Source of the DNA: Strigamia acuminata
Taxonomy: Eukaryota; Arthropoda; Chilopoda; Geophilomorpha; Linotaeniidae
Reading direction: 5' to 3'
Length of the DNA: 64,000 nt
Assembly (NCBI GenBank): GCA_949358305.1
Contig: OX442323.1
Coordinates: forward strand, 6,324,001 to 6,388,000
Position 1 is the stretch's first letter, and each line of letters opens with the position of its first letter. Both the position numbers and the translations under genes were made by a program. This document shows positions 11,509-22,700 of this stretch, piece after piece. The notes beneath the pieces were generated by a model. It was not told where the DNA came from, searched no databases, and saw nothing but the letters and a program-made list of their open reading frames with translations.

Positions 11509-11717
11509 CAGGGGCGGATCTAACTTTTCGGGGGCCCAGGGCATGAAGTTTTTTCGGGGCCCCTTTCTCAAAATTTTTAATAACGACCTTTCTTCTTTTT
11601 TTAGCAACCTTTTTTTTTTTTTTTTTTTTTAGTACATGGCCCAGAGTCTCGGGGGCCCCCTAGAATTTGGGGGCCCGGGGCTCAAGCCCCAATAGCCGGG
11701 TGCTAGATCCGCCACTG
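11509..11717. mobile_element. hAT-like MITE with 8-bp target duplication
   Basis: Ends CAGGGGCGGATCTA and TAGATCCGCCACTG are flanked by CCAGCAAC (11501-11508) and CCAGCGAC (11718-11725), 7 of 8 bases identical. CAGGGGCGG-type ends plus an 8-bp duplication are typical of hAT. The interior has a long T run. Confidence 0.75.
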
Positions 11718-12508
11718 CCAGCGACCGACCCATCACACACAGGGATGTTATCTCTGTGGGCGACATGGTCGGTATGCTTTACTATTCTGTCGAACTTACC
11801 TCGGCCCACGCGGCCGCTCACATAGGCTGTGGTGGATTCAACATCTCACCACGAAGTGTCACAGTGATGAATAGCCAGTGGGTGGAGCCGCACAGATGTA
11901 CTCGCTGGCATCCACGGACACTCTTCTCTCTATCTCTCTCTACACCACTCAGCTCCCTCCGTTACCTTACTAGGCCAATCCATGTCACTAGGATAGGACT
12001 GACCTCGGTGCCATTGGGCAGTGTGTCAGTGATGCAGGTCACACTTGAATGGCCAAGCGGTCATACCTTAAATTATAGTATCAACTTAGAGCGACAATTT
12101 AAAATAAGAGTCAAGACTCTTAATCGGGGAAATATTGTACATCAATTCGTCTTTTGAAGATTTAATGTATGGTGAATGGATTTACACATGTAAATAATGT
12201 ATCTACCCCTGTAAAATTAAAGATTTTACAATAGAATTTACTCATTTTATTTGTTGAAGTGTTTGGAATTAATAAATGAATGAACAAAGGACTAAAATAA
12301 AATAAATAAATAAAAAAAATAAAAAAAATAAACGAATTTTGCAACAACAACAAAGTAATAGGCTAATAGCCATTCATAAGCCTACATTTCCCAAAAATAT
12401 TAACAATAGAAACAAACTGAACAAGGAAATGTTCAATCAGCAGATAAATTATTTCAATTTACCCAATATTCAAGGATAACCATCCGGGCTAACTATTCAC
12501 CACGGATG
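11718..12508. other. spacer upstream of UGT3
   Basis: It contains a 133-codon open frame (11756-12157) with no recognised family. From about 12140 the sequence is alignable with the region upstream of UGT4 (about 19340 on), so the promoter-proximal DNA was duplicated with the gene. A tract rich in AAAT is at 12293-12335. Confidence 0.5.
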
Positions 12509-12517
12509 TTATCAATC
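12509..12517 (+). promoter_or_regulatory. conserved TTATCAATC block, 93 bp before UGT3 start
   Basis: The same 9-mer lies 92 bp before the UGT4 ATG and 93 bp before the UGT5 ATG, embedded in otherwise diverged sequence. It could be a core promoter or GATA-type site. Confidence 0.45.
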
Positions 12518-12601
12518 AGAAACACATTTGCTCCAAAACCCCTAACGAGCAAACACATTTCATCAAAGCCCAACTGCCATTAGAAGCAAACCTAAACAGC
12601 G

Positions 12602-15600
12602 ATGAACAAAATTCTCCTTCTTCTACTCCTATACGCCCAACTCTTGCCGGTAACCACCGATGACATCCTCATTTTACAACCATTTGGTTCCAAAAGTCAC
12701 CGCTACGTCCTCGTGCCAATTGCAACACGACTAGGCCAGCGTGGACATCAAGTGACTTTTGTATCAACCTACACGTTTGAAGATTCCATTCCGGCGAACA
12801 TAACCGAAATCGCTTATCCCCAGTTTGCTTCAACCTTCAAAATCCTGCAAGACATCACCATTGATCTTGGCAAATATGGATGGGGTCCAGATATCCTACG
12901 ACGCTACTACAACTACCATTCCAACTTGTGTCATCAATTCTTCAAGTCCCGACTGCTCCAAAATTGGATCTCAAGTGGAAAACGGTTCAAACTCGTCATT
13001 CTGGACGCCGCCCTGCACAAATGTATTTTGCCTTTGTGGACTCTTCTGGGACAAAGTGCGGTCGTTTTGAACACCGGACACATTAATCCTTGGGTAAGGG
13101 ACTACATGAATGTGCCTACACCGTACGCGTACATTCCATTCCTGGCGTCTGAACTTACTCAATATATGACTTTCCTTCAACGCTGCCGTAATTCCGCCTA
13201 TTGGATATCGACTAAATACGTTATTCACATGGGCGAAGATATATTTTACAAAAATCTTGTGTTGCCGTATTTTCCCAAGAGCCGATCACATCAAGAAACA
13301 CTGAAAAACATATCTCTTGCCTTAGTCAATGCCGATATTATTACAAATCCTCCAAGCCCAACTATGCCAACTATTATCCATCTTGGAGGAATTCAATGTA
13401 GGCCACCTGTACCGCTACCAGATGTAAGTAATCTAGGGAATATCACCATGGTGTTATAGCTGAAGTGGTGTTATATTCGAATTTTTGCTCAATGTTTACA
13501 AACTTGCCATTTTGAGCAAAAGTCGAATACAACACCATGGTGTTATATTCGGGGGAAGACGGTAGTTGTAAACAATGATAATAAAGAATTCTTCACCAAC
13601 TAGTGGTGGGTTTATAAACTACCGGTAAAAGCCAAAACCTGTTAACTGAAGCGCTCTTTACTAAGGCAGTGAAGCCAATTGTAACAGTTTTGCTGGAGCA
13701 GAAAATTTCTATTTAGCGTAATTAATTAAATTAATGTTCAATAACTTCATCTGAGATAAAGTTCAGTATAATGTAAACAAAGTCACATATTTTCAGAAAA
13801 AAAAAACCAAAAAAAAAAAAAAATTCTTATTCAAGATAGTGGTTGTCACTAAACGCTTCTGAGAGTTAAGTTTTATGCAAATTCCTTTCTTTTTGCCATC
13901 TATCGGCGTTTTTTCTTAATGCTCAGGCCTATTTCACATCTTTTGTTGAACTTGCCCCATCTAGTGTTAATACAATGTTTCATTTGCATTGTTAATGCAC
14001 ACCACCCCATGCAGTCGAGCCAATTTTGCAGCATAAGGGGTTTTTCCAGATGTTCCAATTGCCTAATACTGATAAAACAACCAGCTGTCCAAAGGAATTA
14101 TGTGGGCAGCACAAAATGTACAGTTTAAATTTAGCATCAAGATACCATGCGCAAACCGTGTAAAGCTAGGTTCACACTTGACGCAATGCAAGAAAACTGG
14201 CGCAACGCAAGCTGTTTGCATCCAAAAATTCTTGACGTTGAGGCCAATTCCTGCTTCAACTCCGTTAGAGTAAGCGACGCAACAAAAGGAAAGGTCTTGC
14301 AGCCAACCAACCACGATCAACTCCAACTCTCGTCGATTCGCGTCTGGTTGGCGAGACATTGCCACATGGTTAATTCTTGCAAACAGGCCGCCATTTTCGG
14401 ATTCCGGAACTAGTTTTAAAACTAGATCCAATTCCAGGTTTCATTGAAACCATCTGAACAGACTTTGTGTTGCGTTTGACTAATTTTTCCTTGCGTTGCG
14501 TTGTGTCGCCCCTAGTGTGAACACAAGTGTGAACCAAGCTTAACGACAAACTAGAATGATTATTCAGTAGCTGAATTTGACAAATCATTAACATTTTAAT
14601 CAACATAATTAAACAAAACATTAAACTGGTGATAGCAATTTCAACTAAGCGATTAGCTCTAACAATCAAAATTATTTTTTAATTCATATTTCAGGGCAAG
14701 CTTAAGAATTTTGTGGACAGTTCAGGTGAAAATGGCTTCATTCTATTCAGTTTTGGAAGTGTCATAAATGGAAATTTAATTGATGAAAAACTTAGAAATG
14801 CCTTTATTTCTGCCTTTGCACAAGTAAAGCAGAGAATTGTTTGGAAATATGAATCAGAATTACCAGGCTTGCCGAATAATATCATGAAAGCAGATTGGTT
14901 ACCGCAACAAGACCTCTTGGGTAAGTAAGACAGTGTAATAACAATTACTATAGCAACTACACTGTTCACTTATTTGAGATATTAACCTTGACATAGCCAT
15001 GGCTGTTACCACACAACTTAGATCCCAGAACCATATATCAGTACCAGTGCGCCATCTACAGTTTGCTCCCAGTATCCTGATGCTAAATTCGTACTGCGCA
15101 TCCCATCCTACGCAAACGATTTCCTAACTCCAGTTCTTGTTTAGCAGTATTAAGCCTAATATTAGCCCTAATAAGGCTAAAATTAAGTAAATAAACAACA
15201 ATAAACTCATTATTAAAAATAATTTACTGCAGAATTCCAAAATAATATTGCTTTATTTTCTCTGTGAGCATCATGCTTGACAATCACTGTGTTAAACGCA
15301 TGCGCAGAACGTTCTGCGCAGTTTGAATTTAGCATCAAAACACCGGGCAGAAACTGTAGAAGTTTTTAGCATTACCGAATGTTAGAATGGTTTTGGATCC
15401 AATAGTTTTGGTGTAGAGGAGTGCCCAGTCCTTGCTATGCCCTGCCCAGAAGAAGTTCATTGTAAGCTACATGGTACACTAAATCATATTTTTAACAACA
15501 CCTCTCGCCCCCCAGAAGAAACGTCTTCAGTAGCAGCTTTACCAACTGCGAAGCCCTAAGCAAATGTAGCAGCGCGAGGCCCCTTCCCCCTCAAAGAAAA

Positions 15601-17057
15601 ACAACCAAAGTGGCTATTTTCAATAAAAATTTGGTGGAAGTAGTCAATATCCTATTTCCACTCACAGTTTTCATAGGTATTATACCAAGCGCAACGTGTA
15701 ATTGTCGGGATAATTAGGTCAGCACGAATCTTATCTGACAAGAAGATGAGAGCTGACCTAATCCCAATAATTACTCAAGCGCGAGGTGTATTTGATACGA
15801 GAATTTACCGATAAAAAATAACGTAGATAGCCATCGTAAAGAGGCGGCCACCATGATGAGAATTTACCTTGAGATTAAGCCTAACACTACAACATTCGTT
15901 CTCCAATCTCGCCCTCGCTTTTGACATTTGATTCTTGGTTCGTAAAGGCCCCACCGAGGGCGCAAAGCAAGAGAAAATTTTCCCGGAAAAAATGCATGGC
16001 GAGAGGAAATTTTTCCCGGTAAAAACCAATCAGGCGTCAAAAGCAATTTGTTATGCGCCTCGGGATTGGTCGGGAGACGAATTGTTGTTTGGTTAGGCCT
16101 AATCTCATTCGTAGTTATTTATAGCCCAAGCTAGTGGTAACTTCTCGAAGGAAAATAGTCACCTGCGGTGATGCAGACAATTTTTTCAAACAGGTCCCCT
16201 GTACTACGTTTACATGCACGGAATATTTCGAGTGAGATGAAATATTCCGTGTGCACAACTGTCATGTAAACAGGGATAACAAGGATTATTCGAGTAGTGA
16301 ATAATCCCTCGCAGAAGGTTGTTTAATTCTAGTGAACTCGCTTTTGGCAATTCCCCATTGGTCGAAAACCGAAAGTGATCACGAATTATTTTCTGCATGT
16401 AAACACCACTCGAATTATTCACCACTCAAAATATTCGGTGCATGTAAACGTAGTACTAGAGTTGCAAGCAGGAGCCCACAGACCCACAAATCTGCTATCC
16501 ATAATGCTTCAAACAAATAATTTTTTCTAACAGGTCACCCCAAAATCCGTGCATTTATTAGTCATGGAGGGCTCCAGAGTCTGCAGGAAAGCATATACCA
16601 TGCAGTCCCAAGCATTTGTTTTCCCTTTACCACTGACCAGCCATCAGTAGTAAAAATCACCTCCGCTCATGGAATAGTCATCAAACTGGATCCATACAGT
16701 GTGACAGTGGAAGAAATAGTAACCGCCATCAACAAAGCGAGCGAAGACAAAGAAATGCGAAAAGCTGTTCAACGTTATTCGGACATATTCCGAGACCGGG
16801 AAATAGGTCCCTTAGACAAAGCAATATTTTGGATAGAACATGTAATGCGTCATAATGGTGCAGTACATCTACAAACTGCAGCTGGCCAACTCAATTTCTT
16901 TCAATACCATCTATTGGATGTTAGTGCTTTCGTAGCTGTGATATTAATCTCGATTGTTTCCTTACATGTTTTTGTAATGAAAAGGTTGATACAGACTTGC
17001 TATCTGAGTTTAATGAATTGGTTGCAATGTTTTGTATTTAAAATCAAACTCCCATAG
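12602..17057 (+). CDS. UDP-glucuronosyltransferase gene 3 (complete, 523 aa)
   Basis: Exons are 12602-13423, 14695-14920 and 16534-17057, with GT-AG introns of phases 0 and 1. The ATG opens a leucine-rich signal peptide (MNKILLLLLLYAQLL). His33 (GSKSHR) and Asp135 (LVILDA) match the catalytic pair of animal UGTs. Exon 2 has LFSFGSVINGN. Exon 3 gives the full signature [21 protein letters not shown] with His kept, then TTDQPS. After the anchor (VAVILISIVSLHVFVM) the protein ends KIKLP, a KXKXX ER-retrieval type end. It belongs with UGT4 and UGT5. Intron 2 (1.6 kb) holds a hairpin and a MITE. Activity is inferred from family; the substrate is unknown. Confidence 0.93.
13446..13547. repeat. fold-back hairpin in UGT3 intron 1
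   Basis: ACCATGGTGTTATA and TATTCGAATTTTTGCTCAA pair with TTGAGCAAAAGTCGAATA and ACACCATGGTGTTATA, forming an imperfect hairpin just after the splice donor. Confidence 0.65.
13595..13869. repeat. diverged copy of the 2253-2716 piggyBac-like MITE interior
   Basis: It shares CTGTTAACTGAAG, TTTTGCTGGAG, TTTTCAGAAAAAAAA and GTGGTTGTC in the same order and ends near GAGAGTTAA. The left end is unclear. Confidence 0.6.
15682..15790. repeat. hairpin in UGT3 intron 2
   Basis: AAGCGCAACGTGTAATTGTC...ATTAGGTCAGC is followed by GCTGACCTAAT...AATTACTCAAGCGCGAGGTG. The arms are about 45 bp with a short loop. It is a likely MITE remnant. Confidence 0.6.
16201..16456. mobile_element. MITE with GTACTACGTTTACATGCAC ends (UGT3 intron 2)
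   Basis: Perfect 19-bp inverted ends are at 16201-16219 and 16438-16456, with further palindromic GAATATTCGAGT-like words inside. It ends 77 bp before exon 3. No coding capacity. Confidence 0.8.
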
Positions 17058-17249
17058 ATTATCTATTAAAGATAAACACTAATCCCACTCGCTGTGTAGT
17101 ATTACCGTAAAAGCTGTGGCTCTTATCACAGCTATCAGCCGCCACTGCTTTCTAACTTCCAAAGACGAATTGACATCTTCGTAAATCACGTAACACTAGA
17201 ACGGCTGGAATTTACCTCTACCAGTCATAACGACCCATTGAGAAAACAA

Positions 17250-17736
17250 TAGGTGCGTTCAATCTGCTAGCAGAAAGTCACTTAACTGACTTAACTGCCT
17301 TTCAGAGGGCGGAAGTGACGAAAATTACGTCACATTTTGACCAAGTAAAGTTTGACCAAGTAAAGTCACTCAAGTGACTTTCAGGAAAGTAACTGAAAAG
17401 TTCCTTTTCCACCTTTTAAAAGTCACTTATGTGCGTGCGCATGCGCATTGGACATTTAACAAAGCTACAGTGACAGCCATTTTGTTCTCGATCTGACAGG
17501 CTAAAAAATGAATTCGTCACCACCAAAAGAAAAGGTATTTAAGGTATTATATAAATAATTTTTTTTACGGTAAATTTACATGTGTGGCACATGGTAAATT
17601 CGCACATGTGGCATGCGAAGGCTGTTGCTAAATAAGTGAAGTCGGGTGCTAAAGTAAGTGCATTCAATGAAAAGTGACTTTGAGGAAAGGAAGGAAAGTG
17701 AAAGTCACTTCTTCTACCCCAGATTGAACGCACCTA
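17250..17736. mobile_element. MITE with TAGGTGCGTTCAA ends, copy 2
   Basis: TAGGTGCGTTCAATCT and AGATTGAACGCACCTA bound 487 bp. Subterminal AAGTCACTT words repeat in both orientations. As copy 1 follows UGT2, this copy follows UGT3, at a distance of about 190 bp. Confidence 0.75.
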
Positions 17737-17801
17737 CTGACTTAATAATTTTTAATGACTCAATAATAAATTAATGTGCGATAATGAAAAATATATACGT
17801 A

Positions 17802-18045
17802 TACAGGGTGTTTCGTTTAAGACGCCCCAGTCAATTTCCAGAATAAGTATATGCTTTTTTAAAAAACCAAGCAAACTATCCTATAGCAAAGTAGGGATGA
17901 CGAATCCAATGGTGTCATCAAATTTTATGCCAGACGTGCAACAATGCACTTTTCATTCGCTAACTCGTTAACTGGTTGCGATAGAGCAAAATTTCCAATT
18001 ACAAAGTTGTAGAGAATCATAAAATTACCCTAAAAAACATTGTTA
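17802..18045. mobile_element. TACAGGGTG-type repeat, partial
   Basis: It begins TACAGGGTGTTTCG and shares GAGCAAAATTTCCAATTA with the element at about 24384-24620. The right end is not defined. Confidence 0.5.
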
Positions 18046-18351
18046 ACCAACAGTGAATTTAAAACAATAACTCTAAAAGCAATCAACACATAGATATGGT
18101 TTAATCATCTATATTGGGGAACAAGATCTATCCAAAATTGCATGTGTCTGAAATCAAAATTTCGGTTTTAATTTTATCATATTTTATAAAATCCATCAAT
18201 TTTCGTTTTACCATTTTCTTTGCATGTTTCGCGTGTTTCTGAATTTAAAACAAATCAATTTGACACCAAAACATTGTATGCACGGATTGTTCACATATTG
18301 TGCACATATCGTTCATGCTATTTCGACCGGTTTCAGTCGTTCTATGTTAAA

Positions 18352-18649
18352 GCAAGAGTGTCCAACATCCAAACTTCCCTGGGCCACATTGTCTTGGGCC
18401 ACACTGACACAAAATTTAGCTAACAATTGTCAATGAGCAACAAAAAAAATCCATACATAATTTTCTTACTTCACACCACCGCAGATAAGCCAAAAAGTAC
18501 TCGCATAATAATCTTAATTTCAATGCTGTTTGCTGTCTGAAGAATGTAAACACTAAAATTTAAAAAAAAAAATTTAGACAGTGTGTTGGGCCGCATTCAC
18601 AGCCATCCTGGGCGGCAAGTGGCCCATGGGCCGCGGATTGGACACCAAT
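18352..18649. mobile_element. hAT-like MITE (GTGTCCAAC...GTTGGGCCGC type)
   Basis: The left part GAGTGTCCAACATCC...CTGGGCCACATTGT and the right part GGCCCATGGGCCGCGGATTG then GACACC are inverted relatives. This resembles hAT MITEs that carry GGGCCGCA words. Edges are approximate. Confidence 0.5.
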
Positions 18650-19191
18650 GACTTAAAGAATCAACTTAAAAAATGAATTCTCGAACGAGCACACTAAAAA
18701 CTGAACTGAACTAAAAAGATGGCTACCTGCAACATGCATTAACAATAACCGATTCCACAACACCACCACCAAGATTTTTCCGCCAAACCATTTCCGCCAA
18801 ACCATTTCCGCCAACCCCATTTTCGGTATTTTTCTGTCATTTGCAGCTGTTTGCTGCTACTTGCATTGGCGCCCCTTGCATTTGCTGTAGTGACTATACT
18901 GCATTGGTGGAAATGGTTTGGTGGTTGTGGGGTTGGCGAATAAAACTTGGCGGTGGTGTCGTGCTACGACAATAACCAATAGCACGTGCAGAAGAGATAA
19001 GTCACCTCTATAAGTCAAAGAAGCCATTTCAATTTCATTTAATCTCAAACCTTTTTTTTAAAATCTTTCTAGTTCACTTCTCAGAGATATAACGTAAAAA
19101 ATGTCATATCCTGTTGGGATAATTCATTTCAAAACAATAAATTGTTGTCTTCAGCAAAAAAAATGGCACAGAGAGAATTAAACGATAAAGA

Positions 19192-19230
<39 letters not shown>

Positions 19231-19631
19231 ATGCGTTTACTCCATTTTGCTACTGAACAATGCAAACAGCTGTTGTCAAACACAACACTACAAAGTGTGC
19301 AAACAATACAATATAAGCTTCAAATCTAAATCTAACAAAAATCAATTCAACTTTTGAAGATTCAATGCACCAATTGTCTTATGAATCCATTTACACAAAA
19401 CCATCAAAACCCATAAAATTAAATGCCCCAAATTTAATTTGTTGAACAGTTTAGAATTAATCAATAAATAAAAGAAACAAACTAAACAGATAGTTAAATA
19501 AATAAACAAACCCAAACTTATCAAAAAAAACATTCAGCTTTAAAACAAAACAATCAGAAGGAAATGTTAAATGATCAATGATTCACTCTCAGTAACAAAG
19601 AGAACACACGAACTAAACATTGGTAGGGATG
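18650..19631. other. spacer upstream of UGT4
   Basis: It contains repeated TTTCCGCCAAACC (about 18778-18815), an (AAAT)n microsatellite at 19191-19231, and from about 19340 sequence alignable to the UGT3 upstream region. No gene is recognised. Confidence 0.55.
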
Positions 19632-19640
19632 TTATCAATC
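19632..19640 (+). promoter_or_regulatory. conserved TTATCAATC block, 92 bp before UGT4 start
   Basis: Same 9-mer and spacing as before UGT3 and UGT5. Shared flanking GATG before it in UGT3 and UGT4. Confidence 0.45.
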
Positions 19641-19723
19641 CCAAGCACACTTTCTTCCAAAACCAGTCGAGCTAACACTTTTCCTCATAGCCCAAGCAAC
19701 TCTACAAGCAAACCAACACTACG

Positions 19724-22700
19724 ATGAACAAAACTCTCCTTCTTCTACTCCTCTACGCCCAACTCTTGGCGGTCACCACCGATGACATCCTTATTCTACA
19801 ACCGTTTGGCTCCAAAAGTCACCGCCACGTCCTCGTGCCAATCGCAACACGGCTGGGCCAGCGTGGACATCAAGTCACTTTTATATCAACCTACAAGTTC
19901 GAAGGTTCCATTCCACCCAATGTGACCGAAATCACTTATCCCCAGTTTGCGTCAAGCTTCAGAAGCTTGCAAGACATCACCATTGGCCTTGGCAAGTACG
20001 GCTGGGGCATAGGTATTCTAAGAAGTTACATCCACTACCATTCCAACTTGTGTCACCAATTCTTCAAGTCCCAACTGCTTCAGAATTGGATCTCAAGTGG
20101 GAAACGGTTCAAACTCGTCATTCTGGACGCCGCCATGCACGAATGCGTGTTGCCCTTGTGGACTCTTCTGGGCCAAACTGTGGCTGTTGTCAGCACGGGG
20201 CACATTAATCCTTGGGTTAGGGATTACATGAATGTGCCTACACCGTACGCGTACATTCCGTTCATCTCATCTCCGCATACTCCGTACATGACTTTCTTTC
20301 AACGTTTCCGGAATTCCTTGTATTGGATACTCACTAAATACGCTATTATGTTGGGCGAAGATATATTTTACCAAAATATTATTTTGCAATACTTTCCCAA
20401 GAGCCAAACACACCAGGAAACACTGAGAAACATATCGCTTTCGCTAGTTAATGCTGATGTTATTACGAATCCTCCAAATCCATCTTTGCCGACTATTGTC
20501 AATATTGGAGGAATTCAGTGTAGACCACCTCTGCCGCTACCAGATGTAAGTCATTCATTCAATTTTGGCTCCTAAGCTAAATGTTGCAAGTTGTGTTCAA
20601 AGTGTTTTACATTGTGCTGTCTTTGAAGGTTATAAAATTGCTAAAAGTTAAGTTCGTGACCGGTAACTTGATTCTAAATTCAAACTGTACATGTTGGCAT
20701 GTATTGCAATGTATTTTGAAATGCGCTGGGTTTCGCCAGAATGCTTTTTCCATGGATGCATTACATATTAGACCTCTAAACCCCTTCTACACTTTTCTGT
20801 ATAAAATTGACAATCTGAGCTTTCGTTCTCGAGATATTTGCAATTTTAATCAATTTTTGACCCAATTTGCCAAGTCACTTGCCACTAGTCATTCTTAAAT
20901 TTCAGATTTTGTGGTACGGTACTTTTGTGGATTTGTTCAGCAGTACCCTTACAGGTATTTTCGAACCAAATGGAGACAGTTAACATATATTATTATTTTT
21001 CATTAGGGGTTGTCCATAAATTACGTAACGCACCAAGGGGTGAAGGGGGTCTAAAATTTTGTTACGTTCCATGTAAAAAACAAATTTTAATTTTAAATAA
21101 TCCAAATATAATGATTTTTTATATGATTTTTGGAAAATTTTGGAGGGGGATTTCAGTTTAGGGGGTGGAGGGGTCGGAAATTTGTTACCACCATGTTACA
21201 GAGAGGGGAGGGGTATAAAAATCCCAAATTTTGCGTTAAGTAATTTATGGACGGCCCCTTACTAGCATCGATTTTAGTGATATCAATTTTCTTTGTCTTA
21301 CTACTGTACAGAGTATTTCTTTGAGCGATTGTTAGACGTACCCCGTTATTAGAGATGTAAATTAAGCCTGATACTGATAAAACAACAGCTGTCTCGTGTG
21401 GGCAGAACAGAATGTACAGATTGAATTTAACATCAAGATACCAGGAACAAACTGAAACGTAGAATTATTCAGTAACTGAATTTGCCAAATCATTAAACTA
21501 ACAACAGTTTTAATCAAAATAATTAAAAAGCAATTAAACTGCTGGTTTCAACTGTATTACAATCGAAACTCTCTATAACGAATCGCGAAGAACCCAAAAA
21601 TTCGATTCGTTATAACGAGAATTCGTTATATCGAAATTTTTTAACATGGTGTTCTACGGCCAGCCAACCAAACGATCCATTTTTAGGTATTCGTTATTTC
21701 AATAATTCGTTATATCGCGATTCGTTATAAAAAGTTTCGACTGTATTAGATCTTTCCAGAAAAATATAAGTGAAATAATTCTGTATTCGTATTTCAGGGC
21801 GAGCTTAAGAATTTTGTGGACAGCTCAGGTGAAAATGGATTCATTCTACTCAGTTTTGGAAGTGTCATAAATGGAAATTTAATTGATGAAAAACTTAGAA
21901 ACGACTTGATTTCTGCATTTGCACAAGTAAAGCAGAGAATTGTTTGGAAATACGAATCAGAATTACCAGGCTTGCCGAATAATATCATGAAAGCAGACTG
22001 GTTACCTCAGCAAGACCTCTTGGGTAAGACAGAACAAGAGCAATTACTACAGCAATTAATAAGGGGTTTCATTAAATGAGCGATTATTGTGATTAGTTGA
22101 TTATTGCAATTATCATAATGACTCAATTATTGAGAGCCCAACAAAAATCTGATTATGTAATTATTGGTACGATGGGCGGAATTGTTTAAAAAAAGTTCCT
22201 ACAAATAATACTTGCAACTACCTAACTTGTTTCATATGTTCAGTTTAACCTAAACTGAGCAGACTTTGTTATTATGACCTTGTGTGGTTTAAGCGGGTCT
22301 GGCGGCGCCATGTTGGTTTTAGTCGAGAGAGCACTTATAATCGGCCCAAGTCAGCAGAAAATCATGGTTTGGGATGATTACTTGATTAGTTGCTTATTTG
22401 ATGAAATGATTATTCTCGGGATTGGTTGAATCCAGTCACATGACACATCAAGTAATCGACTAATCAAAGTAATCAAAGTAATCAACTAATCGCTCATTTA
22501 ATGAAACCCCTTAATGTTTACTTCGCTGAATTGTTAAACAATTTTCTACGATTACTTAAGTTTAGAAAAAAAATTAAAAATAGCGGAGATCACACTTTAT
22601 GGCTGCAAAACCTAGAATTGAAAGCAGAGTTTTCTACAGTGTTTTAACTGTTTCAAAAAGAAGTAATTAGCCTAAAAAGTAATCTATGAGAAGCTTTATT

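Noticed and set aside
11756..12157. 133-codon + strand frame before UGT3
   Set aside because: No recognised domain, low-complexity Ser/Leu stretch from CTCTCT, no splice or promoter context.
14063..14669. Frames of about 90-120 codons in UGT3 intron 1
   Set aside because: They lie in an intron, on both strands, and overlap inverted repeats; no similarity recognised.
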